Below are positions 21,746-34,015 of a DNA stretch of 64,000 nucleotides, one piece after another. The notes beneath the pieces are model-generated. The model saw only the letters and a list, made by a program, of their open reading frames with translations. It was not told where the DNA came from and did no database searches. This stretch comes from Paratinospora sagittata. Lineage: Eukaryota > Streptophyta > Magnoliopsida > Ranunculales > Menispermaceae. Where the stretch lies: NCBI GenBank assembly GCA_035771175.1, contig CM069592.1, forward strand, positions 42,870,495 to 42,934,494. The letters are read 5' to 3'. Position 1 is the stretch's first letter; the number at the start of each line of letters is the position of its first letter. The position numbers and the translations under genes are program-made.

Positions 21746-23020
21746 ATATGTTGAAACAATATAAAATACGGGTTAAGCTTTGCAATAGCTTGTATAACTC
21801 TAACAAATGCACAAGCTTTTATAAATTCATGAAGTCTGTTTATTGCATTGTTTTGAACTGTTTTATTTAGATGGTTTTTGGAAATGAAATGAACTTTTAG
21901 TTCTGAGTTCAAATTGTTTTAGATATGAATTAGTACGAGATATGCATATGTACAAAGCTTGGGGCCCTTGGGTTGAAAGTCCCTAAACACCATGGTGCAA
22001 CAATGATGGGGCAATCATAATCTAGCAGTGTGAGCTCGTGAAGCTGAAGGTTGGATTTGGTGATCCTTGAAAGAGTACCCCTAAAAGTGCATTGGGCACA
22101 TGGTGTTTAACCTAGTTTGGACAACTAAGTTTATTAATATGTTTCAACTCAACAAAACATGGTTGCGGGCCTTTGGTGCAATTTTGGATTGCTTGTAAGC
22201 TAAATCAGGAGGACACCTTGTCCTCTTTGAGTATTTTGAATTCACTATAAAAAGTTTATATATATTAACATAATGTCTAGTTTCTTGCCACCAAAAAAAA
22301 AAAAAAAAAGAAAGAAAGAAAGAAAAAAGAAAAGAAATCTAATACAAACTATAGTGGTCAGAATCATGAACTGGAATTAAATTGTTTTGGAGCTTGGTGT
22401 ATCGAATTGGGATTCAAGTTAATGAATTGTAAAATTCACATTCACGTTATTAATTGTGTATGTATATACAAATATATAGGACAAGAATATAAATTTCTTG
22501 AATTTAGTTTATAAATAATGCTAAGTGGTCATTTTGCATGAATTGAAGTTACAAAATGAGGTAATACCATATTGATGATTTTGTTTGTGAAGGGGATTGT
22601 TATTACAAAATTCTAAAATTTGTTACCTAACAATATTTATATTAAAATTAATAATCTAAATAGATACTTTGTAATTTTTTTTGTTATATACCACATTTCA
22701 CTAGGCTATCAATAGTACGATAAACTGTTTTTAAGAATTTTTTCTTTTCTTTTTTGTTGAAGAACTCATCCTCATAAAAACTAGTTCATTTTGAATCTGT
22801 TAACTAGGATAAATTGGTTACATGTTGCTTCAAAAGGTTCTATGTAATACTTACTCCTTTTTTAGACTGGCATAATAAACGTGAAATTGACGATCCTTGA
22901 AATCTAAGATATATAATAATATACTAATTAACTATGGGATTCACACGCATTGGTGTTTGCTAAGGATTTAAATAATTTTCTCTTGAGTTGAATTGTGAAT
23001 CATTGGATTTGATAGTTGAA
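21746..23020. other. AT-rich spacer, no gene recognised
   Basis: No domain or credible exon seen on either strand. An A-rich tract with GAAA units sits at 22292-22338. The first part continues the sequence interrupted by the copia element. Confidence 0.4.
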
Positions 23021-23024
23021 TCAG

Positions 23025-23940
23025 GACTCGTTCCCTAACCTATACCGACGATCTACTTTCCATAATAAACCTGTAGCTGATTTTGTGAGGCGTTCTAATT
23101 CAGGGGGAAGTTCTTCAGGGCATTGAGATTTACACCTAGGAATTAACTTCTTTCCTCGGGAGGAAAGTGACGTGGGGTCCCTCATTTTTTTACTTGAGGG
23201 TGTTTTGCTTTCCGGGGTTGATTTGGGTAGGACTGTGGCCTTGGGATCCGTCGGGGACATTCACTACTAAATCTTTTCACGAATCCATTCTTGCCGTTCC
23301 TACTTTTCCTTCCTTCCCTCTTCACAACTCTATATGGAAAACTCAAGTACTATCAAAGGTTAAATTCTTGCGGTGGGTAGCTTCCCATGGGAAGATAAAC
23401 ACGGGGGACTTGATACAAAAAAGATTCCCTAACATGTCTTTATCTCCTTACTGGTGTTACCTTTGTAATCGTGCCCTTGAGTCTGTTGATCATATCTACT
23501 GGATTTGCGATTTTGCTAAAGAGGTTTGGGGCAGATGGTATCAACACTTTCTAGTATTGAGTGGAGCGTGTTTGGAGGAACAATAGTTTAGCATATTCCC
23601 ATGTATGGGGGACGTTCAGCCTGGCTGGAGGGATCATTGGAGGGTGGTTTGTTTGGCGGTCATATGGTCTTTATGGAAGGAAAGGAATAAACGGGTTTTT
23701 GATGGGATTGAGTTTGTAGTGGCCAAAGTGTGGGATAACTCCCACCTTTTGGCAACATTTTGGGTGGTTAATAGTAAGCTGTCCAAGGGTTACACCCTTG
23801 GGGATTTGGTTAAGAGGGTGGGATAATTTTGTTTCCCCTTAACAGGGGAATGGAATTGCGTTGTACTATCCCATTGAACTTTCACTATTGGCACACACAC
23901 ACACACACACACATATATATGATTTGTTTTGTTTCTTTAA
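23025..23940 (+). pseudogene. L1-type LINE 3' end (zf-RVT and C-terminal domain)
   Basis: The fragment starts with FPNLYRRSTFHNKPVADFV and continues with frameshifts into the zinc-binding reverse-transcriptase tail: WKTQVLSKVKFLRWVASHGKIN, CYLCN...ESVDHIYWIC and WGRWYQHF. After a TAG at 23584-23586 the same frame gives WRDHWRVVCLAVIWSLWKERNKRVF through SKGYTLGDLVKRVG and a stop at 23824-23826. The 3' part has a (CA)n run at 23893-23911 and ends in an A-rich tract near 23938-23952, where it touches the truncated copia LTR. Reverse transcriptase and endonuclease are missing, as in ordinary 5'-truncated LINE copies. Confidence 0.87.
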
Positions 23941-23952
23941 AAAAAATAAAAA

Positions 23953-24109
23953 TTGTAATCTCTACTATATGCGTGTGTAGCCTTGTATGTCTATTTATAC
24001 GGTGTTCTCCGATTGAGACACCATGAATAAGATTTATCTCTCCTCTTCTCCTATGGACGTTAGCCATCGTGTCGAACCATGTTAAATCTTTGTCTTTTAT
24101 TTTTCAACA
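23953..24109 (+). repeat. Truncated 5' LTR of the older copia element
   Basis: It matches the last ~157 bases of the LTR at 29042-29290, including CTATTTATACGGTGTTCT (a TATA-like box) and the end TTTTTCAACA just before the primer site. The upstream portion is replaced by the A-rich end of the LINE fragment. Confidence 0.88.
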
Positions 24110-24121
24110 TGGTATCAGAGC
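24110..24121 (+). promoter_or_regulatory. Primer-binding site of the older copia element
   Basis: TGGTATCAGAGC directly follows the LTR end and is complementary to the initiator methionine tRNA 3' end. Confidence 0.93.
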
Positions 24122-24678
24122 TTTAGGCTCGAACAGTTGAGAGTTTTTTTTGGCCTTTATAGCCGGAATTTGTTCTTTTTGTCGTCATTCATTGCCGGAA
24201 TTATTTGGCCTTCATTGCCATTAGAGAAACACTTCTTAAGCATTGTGTCGCCCGTGCGAAACCCATCTTTGCGAAATCATCTTTCCTATTTCTTCCAAAG
24301 AAGCTGTCGTCGTCACCGTTGCACTTCGTCTTCTTCGTCTTCAACACTGTTGCTGCTGCTGTTCACTCTACTATTGCTGTTCATTGTCGTTGTTGCTGCC
24401 GCTGATCGCCGCTGCCTTACTTTTCGTCGTCACTGCTGCTCGCGTTATCGCTACTATTGGTTGCTGCTCGTGTTGTTGCTGGTTGCTGCGACTTCTTCTT
24501 TTCCTTCGTTTTCTCTCCTGTGATTTTTTTTTCCTTCTTTCTCCTATTAGATACCAAAAAAAAAAGAGAGGTAAAAAAAGAAAAAAAAAAGGAGGTGAAA
24601 AAAAAGAAGAAAAAAGAGGTAAAAAAGAAGAAGAAAAAAGATGTGAAAAAAAAGAGAAAAAAAAGGTGGTGAAAAAAA
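24122..24678 (+). other. Leader of the older copia element, purine and CTG-type repeats
   Basis: The leader holds GTTGCTGCTGCTGTTCA-like triplet repeats (24330-24480) and then a 130-base AAAAAAGAGGT/GAAGAAGAAAAAAG array (24555-24677) just before the gag ATG. The frames it creates are low-complexity. Confidence 0.6.
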
Positions 24679-25944
24679 ATGTCTGTTATTTCAGAAATTG
24701 TGGAGTCCGAGGTAGTAGTATCCAATCCTGAGAAGGGAGAGCTACAAAACATTCAACCGGCCTATAGACTCAATGGAAAAAATTACTTGAAGTGGTCTCA
24801 ACTGGTCCGTACTTTTTTGAAGGGTAAAGGAAAACTAAGTCATCTTCTGGGTACCAGGCCGCGTAGAGGAGATCCTAAGTTCGTAGAGTGGGACAATGAA
24901 GACTCAATGATTATGGCATGGCTGTGGAATTTGATGACACCGGAGATCAGTGATACTTGTATGTTTTTGACATCTGCTAAAGATATATGGGATGCCATGC
25001 ACCAAACATACTCCAAGGCACATGATGCAGCCCAAGTGTATGAGATAAAGGTCAAGATGGGATTCGCGAAACGAGAATAAAATGGTTACGGAGTACGCTA
25101 ATATGCTGAAAAACTTGTGGCAAGAACTTGATTATTATTGATGCATTGAGACTAAGTGCCCTGAAGATGCAGTCATTCTAAAGAATTATATCGAGAAAGA
25201 CCGAGTGCACGATTTCTTGGCTGGCCTTAATATTGAGTTCTACCAAGTGCGGGTTCAAATACTGAGCAAGGAGTTACTATCTCTGAATGAAACCATCTCA
25301 CTTATCCGGGCAGAAGAAAGTAGAAGAAGTGTTATGCTTCAACCTTAGAAGATGGAAGGCTCCGCGTTGGTAGCCGATCAAAGTAGTGATCAGAAGATAG
25401 GCATCCCAAAAGCTGAGTCATCAAAGATACAACATCGGGATAACAGAGACAACCTATGGTGTACTTATTGCTAGAAGGCCAGGCATACTAGCGAGGAGTG
25501 TTGGAAACTTCATGGTAAGCCGTCGACATCTAGTAAAGAATGAGGATACAAAGGAGGACAACAGAAAAATAGTGGACATGCCCACTTACTACCAAACAAC
25601 CAGTGGTTGAGAACTCTCTGGAACAAATGGGTCTTAATCATGATGAGATTGAGAAGCTACGTACTCTACTCAACACCCTTGAAAAACCCTGAGGTACCTG
25701 CTCATTGGCACATTCAGGTGAGTTTTCTATTTCTAGTGGATTCAAAGTCTCAGATAAATCTTTTGCCAACTCTTGGATTATAGATTTTGAAGCCACTGAT
25801 CACATGTCCAATTCCTCACATATATTTCATACCTATAACCCGTGCCCAAGTAGTTGAAAAATAGCTACAGCTGATGGATCCTTAACCACAGTTGCAGGCA
25901 TAGGAGATGTTCACATTAGCCCTACCCTTACACTTAGAAATGTA
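24679..25944 (+). pseudogene. copia gag-protease, older copy, decayed
   Basis: From ATG 24679 the frame is open for 133 codons (to 25080) and matches the gag start of the 20648 element, including MAWLWNLM and KDIWDAMHQTYSKAHDAAQVYEIKVK. A frame change near 25070 leads into YANMLKNLWQELDYY, LKNYIEKDRVHDFLAGLN and a damaged CCHC knuckle near 25460-25510. Stops replace arginine, glutamine and tryptophan at several places (for example near 25140, 25347, 25471 and 25542), most explained by a C-to-T or G-to-A change. The protease triad region lies near 25780-25800 and also carries changes. Not functional. Confidence 0.88.
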
Positions 25945-28900
25945 TTGTATGTCCCAAAGCTATCTACTAATCTTGTCTCCATAAAAAAGCTCACCCATGA
26001 TCTAAGTTGTAATGTGATTTTCTATCCTACTCATTGTGTTTTTCAGGACCAGGATTTGGGAAAGACGATTGGACTTGCTAAGGAACAAGACGGGCTTTAT
26101 TATCTTGGGTCATTAGCGCACCTTATTAAGAGCACATCCTCATTTTTATCTGAACAACATCTTTCCAATAAAGACAGAGTCTGACTTCATCACCGCCGAC
26201 TTGGGCATCCTTCCTTTGGAACCCTTAAGGTCATGTTTCCTGCTTTATTTAGGAAATTAGATATTGAAAGTCTTCATTGTGATGTGTGTGAATTGGCCAA
26301 ACATAAACGTGTACCTTTTCCAATTAGCAATGAAAGAAGTTCTAATCCCTTTGATCTTATTCATGGTGATATTTGGGGACCATCTCCCATTCCTAATGTT
26401 TCTGGCATATGTTGGTTTGTGTCTTTCATCGATGATTGTACTAGGATCTCTTGGATTTTCTTACTCAAACAAAAATCTGATGTGAGTTTTGTTCTCCCAA
26501 ATTTTCATCATATGGTGCAAACTCAATTTGGAACCAAAATCAAGAAATTTCGATCGGACAATCCCAAAGACTATTTTAATCAAGTATTGACTCCATACTT
26601 TCAGAAGGAAGGTATCATTCATGAATACTAGATACAACTTGAGCTTTCTTATTTCAAAACAACGTACCTAAGTCCTATTGGGGAGAAACACTCTTAACTG
26701 CTACACATCTCATCAACCGATTCCCTTCTCGGGTTCTTGACTTTAAGACTCTCATGGAATTACTATCCCAGTTTTATCCTACCCTTAGAGCATCGAACAA
26801 TTTTGTTCATAAAATCTTCGGGTGTGTATCCTTTGTCTATATTCATCATCCAAATAGGGGGAAGTTAGATCCAAGAGCTCTCAAGTGTGTTTTTGTGGGG
26901 TACTCCTCAACTCAAAAGGGGTACAAATGCTACCATTCACCGTCTAAAATATTCTTTGTCTCAGCGGATGTTACTTTCCATGAATGTGATTCTTATTTTC
27001 CCGCTCCTTCTCTTCAGGGGGAGAACTTCATCATGGAAGACAAGGATCGGGTTCCTCTATAACCTTTTTTCCATTGACCTCTCATCCATACCATCTTCCT
27101 CCACACCTGAGTCATCTGCATTTGCACCTTCAGAACCCAGTGATAACCAAAATGGGGAACCCGAGTCATCTGGGGAGCCCAAGTCGTCTGCTCTTGAGGA
27201 TCAAATGGCTGGACAAGTGTACTCAAGGAAGAAAGCTACAGTCTCTGAACCTATGCAAGTCCAAGAATTGGAACCAGCTCCTGGAAATGAGGTAACAGTC
27301 TTTGACTCTATCTTGAAAACCTATTCAGAACCTCAACACGAAACAGACACTGATCATAACCTCCCTATTGCCATTAGGAAGGGAACTAGGGAGTGCACTA
27401 AACGTCCCTTGTATCCACTCTCCCATTTTGTGTCATTTGAAAAATTTTCAATGTCTCATCAGAATTTTCTTACAAGCCTGAACTGTATTCAAATTCTTAC
27501 CTCTTTAACCAAGGCTTTATCTAATGAAAATTGGAAACAAGCCATGAATGTGGAAATGGAGGCCTTGAGGAAAAATGAGACTTGGGAGTTGGTAAACTTG
27601 CCTGTAGGAAAGAAACCCGTAGGATGTAAATGGGTTTATACAGTAAAATATAAAGCAGATGGGTCCTTGGAGCGCTACAAGGCAAGATTAGTAGCCGAAG
27701 GATATACTCAGACATATGGGGTGGATTATCAAGAGACATTTGCTCCAGTTGCAAAGATGAATACAGTGAGAATTCTTTTATCTTTAGCAGCTAACTATGA
27801 CTGATATTTGCAACAATTTGATGTAAAGAATGCATTCCTACATGGAGATTTAGAAGAAGAGATCTATATGGAAGTGCCTCCTGGATTTGGAGATAACCTA
27901 GCCATTGATAAGGTGTGTAAATTGAAGAAAGCCCTGTTTGGACTAAAACAATCTCCGAGGGCATGGTTTGGTCGGTTTGCCAAAGTAATGACAAATATGG
28001 GATATAGACAAAGCCAAGGAGATCACACATTGTTTATTAAACACTCAGCTTTTGGGGGAGTTACAACTCTATTAGTGTATGTTGATGACATCATCATGAC
28101 AGGAAACGATGAAGACGAGAGACAGAAGCTGAAACAATGTTTGACCAAGGAGTTTGAAATCAAGGTACTAGGGAGGTTAAAATACTTTCTAGGGATTGAA
28201 GTGGCACACTCTAAACAGGGAATCTTTATTTCTCAACAGAAATATATCACTGATCTCCTTAAAGAAACAAGGAAGTTAGCATGTCGACTGACAAGTACAC
28301 CCATTGATCCTAATCACAAACTTGGAGAAGCTGAAGAAGCTACTGCGGTAAATAAGGAAATGCATCAGAGGTTGGTTGGAAGACTCATCTATCTATCTCA
28401 TACGAGACTTGACATTGCATATGCAGTGAGTGTGATTAGCCAATTTATGCACAATCCCAAAGAAATTCATCTGCAAGTTGCTAATCGTGTGTTACAGTAT
28501 CTTAAAGGGACTCCAAGACAGGGCATTCTATTTAAGTGACATACAGGGGTAGTACTGGAAGCATATACAAACGCAGACTATGCTGGCTCGATAACTGACA
28601 GGAGATCAACCACTGGGTATTGCACATTTCTTGGTAGGAACCTGGTAACGTGGCATAGTAAAAAACATAATGTAGTGGCTAGATCAAGTGCCGAAGCAGA
28701 ATTTAGAGCAATGGCCTAAGGGATTTGCGAGCTGTTATGGTTGAAAATCATTTTGGAAGATCTCAAGATTAAGTGGGATGGTCCCATGCGACTTTATTGC
28801 GACAATAAATCTACTATTAGTGTAGCACATAATCCAATACAACATGACCGAACCAAGCATATTGAAATTGACAGACATTTTATTAAGGAGAAGCTTGACA

Positions 28901-29034
28901 ATGTACAGATCTGTACTCCATATGTATCTACTCATCATCAGCTAGCAGATGTACGCACTAAAGGTCTGAGCAACGCTACATTTCAAACAAGTGTGTCCAA
29001 GCTGGGAATGATAAATCTTTATTCACCAGCTTGA
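25945..29034 (+). pseudogene. copia pol, older copy: integrase, reverse transcriptase, RNase H
   Basis: Blocks in order: the protease-integrase linker (25945-26184), ending in a TGA where the relative has tryptophan or leucine; the integrase zinc finger and core (HRRLGHPSF, CDVCELAKHKRV, HGDIWGP, FIDDCTR, 26190-26631); a deletion removing the PQQNG region near 26630; and LINRFPSRVL with the connection domain (26710-27060). The reverse transcriptase follows ([37 protein letters not shown], 27500-28539), then RNase H (28570-29034). In-frame stops at 27802-27804 (Trp), 28537-28539 (Arg) and 28717-28719 (Gln) sit in otherwise readable frames. Compared with the 16-19 kb pol this copy keeps more of the C-terminus (TSVSKLGMINLYSPA). 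Confidence 0.9.
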
Positions 29035-29041
29035 GGGGGAG

Positions 29042-29290
29042 TGTTGCGGAGAAAAAGAAAAATCTATGGGATTTGTTTCCTTTTCAGAAAAGATGATAAT
29101 TTTAGTGATTGTCATATTTAGCAGTTACTAAATTTGTAATCTTTACTACATGTGTGCGTAACCCTGTATGTCTATTTATATGGTGTTCTTCCATTGAGAC
29201 ACCATGAATAAGATTTATCCCTCCTCTTCTCCCATGGACGTAGGCCATCATGTCCAACCACGTTAAATCTTTGTCTTTTATTTTTCATCA
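29042..29290 (+). repeat. 3' LTR of the older copia element (249 bp)
   Basis: Starts TGTTGCGGAG after the polypurine tract GAGGGGGAG (29033-29041) and ends TTTTTCATCA. It contains a TATA-like CTATTTATATGG near 29170-29182. Comparison with the truncated 5' LTR fixes its right end. Confidence 0.88.
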
Positions 29291-29689
29291 ATACTAAGCT
29301 TGGGTCTATATAGTTCACTCCTCATATCTTCTGAAACCAAATGTTTTCCTCATTAATAACTTGAAATGAATATTCAACTCAACAAAGCTTTTTCCCAACC
29401 ACATAGGATCAACTACATGAACTCATTTCTTTCACCAAGCTCAACAAGGGCTAAGTCGATATTAAATTACAAGTGCTTTATTTCTTTCTTAAGTATCATT
29501 GTCTATATTGTTGAAGGTCGTCCCCTATCTTTATCGTTATCGTGCATTGTTAACTGGTTTTACTTCCAAGTTCCAACCTAGCGCATCCAAAGGTCTTCAT
29601 TGTATATGTTTAAACCACCTTAATGGTTTTCTCTTATTTTATCCTAGTCGGAGCTACTTTTACCATTCCTCAACAGTGGTTTTTTTTAG

Positions 29690-29693
<4 letters not shown>
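29291..29693. other. Spacer after the older copia element
   Basis: No gene recognised. Open frames here give no known domain. Confidence 0.35.
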
Positions 29694-29731
<38 letters not shown>

Positions 29732-29760
29732 TTCTCTTGCTCTTTCTCCCTCTCTCTTGC
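29694..29760. repeat. (CT)n microsatellite
   Basis: About 17 CT units followed by interrupted CTCTTT/CTCTCTTGC units. It directly precedes the A-rich 3' end of a minus-strand LINE fragment. Confidence 0.95.
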
Positions 29761-30410
29761 AAGAAATAGAAAAATATATTAAAATAAGAAAAAAGAAAAA
29801 GCAGATACAACGGACACCATCAAGAAGATGAGAAACCACCCCAATAAACACACAAGAATCCCTTAAACGAAACAAGAAAGATTATCCTACCCCCTGAGCC
29901 CATCATTATCCATCTGAAACAAACAGATATATTATAATAGAGAAACAAAAAAATAGTACAATACAAGCATGACAAATGCACCAGAGAGTACCAGAGGTAC
30001 TCCCCAAAAACAAAAGAAACAAGCTCAACTATCCTAAACAATAAGACTAAAACAACCTAAAAATAACAAAAAGGAACCATACAACACAAGGCCACACAAA
30101 AGTCAAGATCAAATGCAAAGTTCCCAATTCCTAACCCAATCATTGATTGTAAAATCCCCATTCATCTTGAAGGCCACCAACCAAGAACTAGCCAAAAATT
30201 TATCTCCCAACCTCGTGTGCCACTCCCCCCATAATTTTGCTGAAAAAGAGCACCTGAAGAACACATGATCAACATTATTTGCATCCGTTAAGCAAAGAGA
30301 ACAACAGTGAGGAAGTGTTGTGAATTTAATTTCACAATTAAAAATTCCTGTAAGTGAACGGGTTGCACAAGTAAGAAAGTGATGAGAAACGTATTGTCCC
30401 ATGAGGATTA
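29761..30410 (-). pseudogene. L1-type LINE 3' fragment, minus strand
   Basis: The minus strand reads MGQYVSHHFLTCATRSL, LPHCCSLCLTDANNVDHVFFRCSFSAKLWGEWHTRL and FTINDWVRNWELCI, then a stop at 30111-30109. It is a zf-RVT zinc-binding tail with C-X2-C...H-X4-C spacing. A roughly 340-base 3' untranslated part runs to the (CT)n repeat. The 5' end is lost at about 30402. No clean target duplication was found. Confidence 0.82.
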
Positions 30411-30895
30411 GTGCTAATTATTGAAATTGGGTAAGTTTAATTATATTTGGAAAATCAAAAATTGCGGTTACTTAATTAGCAAAATTAATTCTAAAAAGGC
30501 TAAAATTAAATCTAACGTGGCAAATGCAACAAAAAAAAATTTTTTTTTTTGAAAACAAGAATGAAAATTTGGATTGAAAGTATGGGAGCTTGAGACACTA
30601 GGGCAATGATTTCACATGTTAGTTTGCATGAATTCTTAATTTCAAGACTAAATGGTGTACTTGTCCTAATTGAAGGTCGAAATGCCCCAAATTCATTTAA
30701 TAATCTCTCTCGAGCAATATTAAGTTTTTCTAAATGACAATTTCCTATCTCTCGATGAAAATTAGAACACTTAGAAAGCCATTAAGTTCAATGGCAATTC
30801 ATTTAGACCACATAGACTATATAGGTATATCTCTGTCCTATACTAATTCTATGGTTTGCATTTCATCAAATATATAGTGTGTGTCACCTCTTGGT
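30411..30895. other. AT-rich spacer, no gene recognised
   Basis: Only AT-rich sequence with an A8/T10 junction near 30530-30550. It may be host DNA into which the next LINE inserted. Confidence 0.4.
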
Positions 30896-30911
30896 CCTTA
30901 ACACATTAATT

Positions 30912-31447
30912 TTTCTTTTAGAAGAAACAAAAATGTATTGTATTAATTTTTAGAAAGAACGGAGCAAAAACTATACAAAGCGTCCAAAACAAACAAAGCC
31001 CCTACGAATGAACAAATTTACCCCATCCTCTGAGCCAATCGCTCAGAGCAAAGCCCTTAGACAACCTGCACTTACCAACCCAAAAAGAAGCTAGCAAAAA
31101 CGATTTTTCCCACACATCTACCGGCTGGAGTTCAATTTCCTTGAACACCCTAGCATTCCTTTCCTTCCACAATGACCACAACACCGCTAAACAAACCACA
31201 TGCCAATGATCTTTCCACTCCACGTGGATGGTGTTAATGAACGGGAACAAAGAAAAATGATCAACCTCAACCTCGTCCAAGCGCATGACGGGAAAATGGA
31301 TACACCACCTACGCCATGCCTCTCTGGAGTATGGGCACCTCCAAAAAAGATGATCAATGGACTCCACACTGCTCTTGCAAAGAAAACTTCAGCAAGGAGA
31401 AAGACCCATGTTGGGGAATCTTCTTTGCAGCATATCACCAGTATTCA
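30912..31447 (-). mobile_element. 5'-truncated L1 LINE insertion with 16-bp target duplication
   Basis: CCTTAACACATTAATT occurs on both sides (30896-30911 and 31448-31463), an exact 16-bp target duplication of the length usual for LINEs. Between the copies the minus strand encodes the end of ORF2: LQRRFPNMGLSP, SSVESIDHLFWRCPYSREAWRRW, WKDHWHVVCLAVLWSLWKERNARVF, and SKGFALSDWLRGWGKFVHS with a stop at 31004-31002. A frameshift lies near 31370. Only about 535 bases of the element were inserted, a typical severe 5' truncation. Confidence 0.9.
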
Positions 31448-31463
31448 CCTTAACACATTAATT

Positions 31464-31800
31464 CAAGATCAAATGAATGTTGATCAAGCATTCATAGGCA
31501 TTAAACACTAAAATGCAAACTCAAATCAAGACAAAAACATTCAATTAATCAATTTAATTAGGAATTCATGCTAAAACTAATCAAGCTACATCATGCCGTA
31601 GTTGGACAAATTAATTCATGCTTGAGATGGAAACAAAAGACACTAATAAAGTTGAGGCATTCATCATTATTCAAAATAAACAAGTAGAATCAAAGTGAAA
31701 ATGGTGAGAATTGCTCAAACAAAATGTGTAGTAATGCTGGCTCGCTAACGACCCAAGAACGTGAACAAGCAAACTACCACCACCACGTTCAATTTCAGCT
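31464..31800. other. Spacer between two LINE fragments
   Basis: No coding or structural feature recognised. It begins with the target-duplication copy of the upstream LINE. Confidence 0.35.
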
Positions 31801-33263
31801 TAATTCATACCCAGTATTATCCAAGGTATCTAGAAGATTGAATGGATGGAAGAGATGTTTCTTATCTAAAGGGGGTAGGCTTACTTTGATTAAGTCTATC
31901 CTGGATGCCCTTCCAACTTTTTATTTGTCAGTTTTTCGATTCCAGTGAAGGTGGCGGGACGACTTGATAAACTGATGAGAGATTTTTTATGGGAGGGTGT
32001 TGATAAGGAGAAGGGGTCTCACCTTGTGGCTTGGAACATCGTTCAAAGGAAGGTTGAACAAGGCGGTCTGGGTATTGGAAACATAGCTCTTAGAAATAGG
32101 GCACTGGTTGGTAAGTGGTTATGGAGGTTTCCACGGGAGATGGAGCTGCTATGGAGGAAGGTCATTCGTAGTAGGCACAGGCTCAGGGCAAACCAAAGGG
32201 ATGTTGGGATATCTAGTAGAGCCACCTTTAGAAGTCCATGGAAATTCATCTCCTCTGTGTATCCCATTTTTTCTCCCTTGGTTAGGTTGAAAATTGGAAA
32301 GGGGGATTCAATTCGTTTTTAGGAGGACCAATTGTGTGGCACTATTTCTTTCCAATCTTTGTTCCCTAACCTCTATCGTCGCTCTTCTTTCCACAATAGA
32401 CCTGTTATCGATTTTGTGAGTAATCCAGGAGATCCCATTGTGTCGTGGGATCTCCATTTTGGTAGTTCTATCCCTCCTAGGGAGGAGGGGGACGTGGCAT
32501 CCCTATTAGGCTTGATAGCGGGTTGTCAGTTATTAGATGATCACGATAGGATCTCTTGGCCTTGGGACTCTTATGGGCAAAACTCTACCAAATCTTTCCT
32601 TTCATTCCTCCTTGATGATTCCCAAGTTCCTCCTTTTCCCAATCACAATGCTATTTGGAATGCACAAGTGCCATCAAAAGTTAAATTTTTGGGCTGGGTA
32701 GCTTTTCATGGAAAGATGAATGCAAGGGATCGATTGCAAAAGAGATTTCCATTTATGTGTCTATCTCCACATTTGTGCTACCTCTGCAGGTAGGAGTCAG
32801 AGTCCGCGCGACATATTTGTGGGCGATGTCTTTCTGCGAATGAGGTATGGAGCAGGTGGCGGTCTCATTTCCTTGTTTTGAGCAGCAGTGGTGAGGACGA
32901 GGACGACATAATCATATTTCCCTATATGAATAGCATTCAGTCATTTTGGAAAGATCATTGGAAGGTGGTCTGCTTGGCAGTTCTTTGGTCTTTATGGAAG
33001 GAACGGAACATAAGGGTGTTTAATGACGAATTTCTTTCGTCCGATAAAGTGTAGGAATCATCTCATCTTTTAGCCTCCTATTGGTTAGCCAACAGTAAGT
33101 TATCCAAAGGCTATGGGTTGGGTCATTGGATTAGGGGATGGGGTAATTTTGTATCAGATTTGGGATTTGGCTGTTAGTGTGTGCTTTGTACAATTCTTTT
33201 TTTTTTTTTTCACACATACATATATATATATATAATACTTATTGGTTTCTCTTTTAAAAAAAT
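31801..33263 (+). pseudogene. L1-type LINE, ORF2 C-terminal half, plus strand
   Basis: The segment starts in the reverse transcriptase thumb: [32 protein letters not shown], then, after a stop near 31950, LDKLMRDFLWEGVDKEKGSHLVAWNIV, QGGLGIGNIALRNRALVGKWLWRF and ATFRSPWKFIS. After a stop at about 32320-32322 it continues through FPNLYRRSSFHNRPVIDFV, WDLHFGSSIPPREEGDVASL, PSKVKFLGWVAFHGKMNARDRLQKRF and CYLCR, then WKDHWKVVCLAVLWSLWKERNIRVF to GWGNFVSDLGFGC and TAG near 33175. The tail includes a T-run, a (TA)n run (33219-33233) and an A-run at 33256-33263. It is closely related to the 23.0-kb fragment. Confidence 0.88.
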
Positions 33264-34015
33264 GACTGCATCATCCCAAAACACGTATTAGAAGCAACTC
33301 CAAAAATCAGCCATCAACACCTTATTGCTTCTTCTTTCTTCCTATTAGCTGCAGCTCATTTGTTCATCAATAACATAACCACCACCGTGTATGATGTGGG
33401 CTGAAATTTCACTTTAATCCATGGCCCCACCATTTGCACTTCAATTTCAACTCCAAATTAAGCCACCAACTTCCAGAATACATGCTTAATGCCTCACCAA
33501 TTTAACGCCATAGTGGAATCACCCCATTTTAGCCCAAATTTCCCTTCTTTCTTCTTTAATCTCAAATTCAAAACTGCCCAAATGCAACCCAGCTGCTTGT
33601 TTTTCAATTTAGCTCATGTGTGCCGCCGTTTCCAATCCAAAAACCCCTTTGTTCTTCAACATTTTAGCACAACCACCATTTACCCATCTTTCCAAGTTCT
33701 CCCAAAAATAAAAAAACTAAACTAAACCTAATTAAGCTCCCCCATTTTCTTCCTTTCTTTCTTTTTATATGAGGCACTTGAAGAAACCCTAAGAGAGGTT
33801 TTATGGTGTATTACGGTATATCAAAAGTATACAATTTTTCTCTCTTTTAAATACCACCTCACATTTATATGCCCAAGTAAGCCAAATGTGTGTATTTTTC
33901 CAATCTTAACTTCACATTTTTTTCAGTTCCCCCCCCAAAAAAAAATATAAATGGACAAGAATTAGCAAAGTTTGTATTTAATATAAAAATTTGCAATTAA
34001 ATTGCAATATTAAGC
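33264..34015. other. AT-rich spacer, no gene recognised
   Basis: A 79-codon open frame at 33489-33725 is phenylalanine- and asparagine-rich without a known motif. I do not regard it as a gene. Confidence 0.4.

Larger units (their letters stand above)
23953..29290 (+). mobile_element. Older copia element related to the 16-21.7 kb element
   Basis: The order is truncated 5' LTR, primer site, gag, pol, polypurine tract, 3' LTR. Its LTRs and proteins are clearly homologous to the minus-strand element at 15999-21740 (same gag start MSV.SE, matching YRL.GKNYLKWSQLVRTFLKG). The left LTR lacks its first ~92 bases, where LINE sequence abuts. The shared 157 bases of the LTRs differ at about 17 positions by eye (near 89% identity), so it is much older than its relative. 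No target duplication can be tested because the left end is lost. Confidence 0.9.

Noticed and set aside
24137..24752. Overlapping low-complexity frames (lysine-rich plus strand, phenylalanine-rich minus strand)
   Set aside because: Products of CTG-like and A/G repeats in the leader of the older copia element; gag begins only at 24679.
33489..33725. 79-codon open frame
   Set aside because: Biased composition, no domain, no neighbouring exon or promoter evidence.
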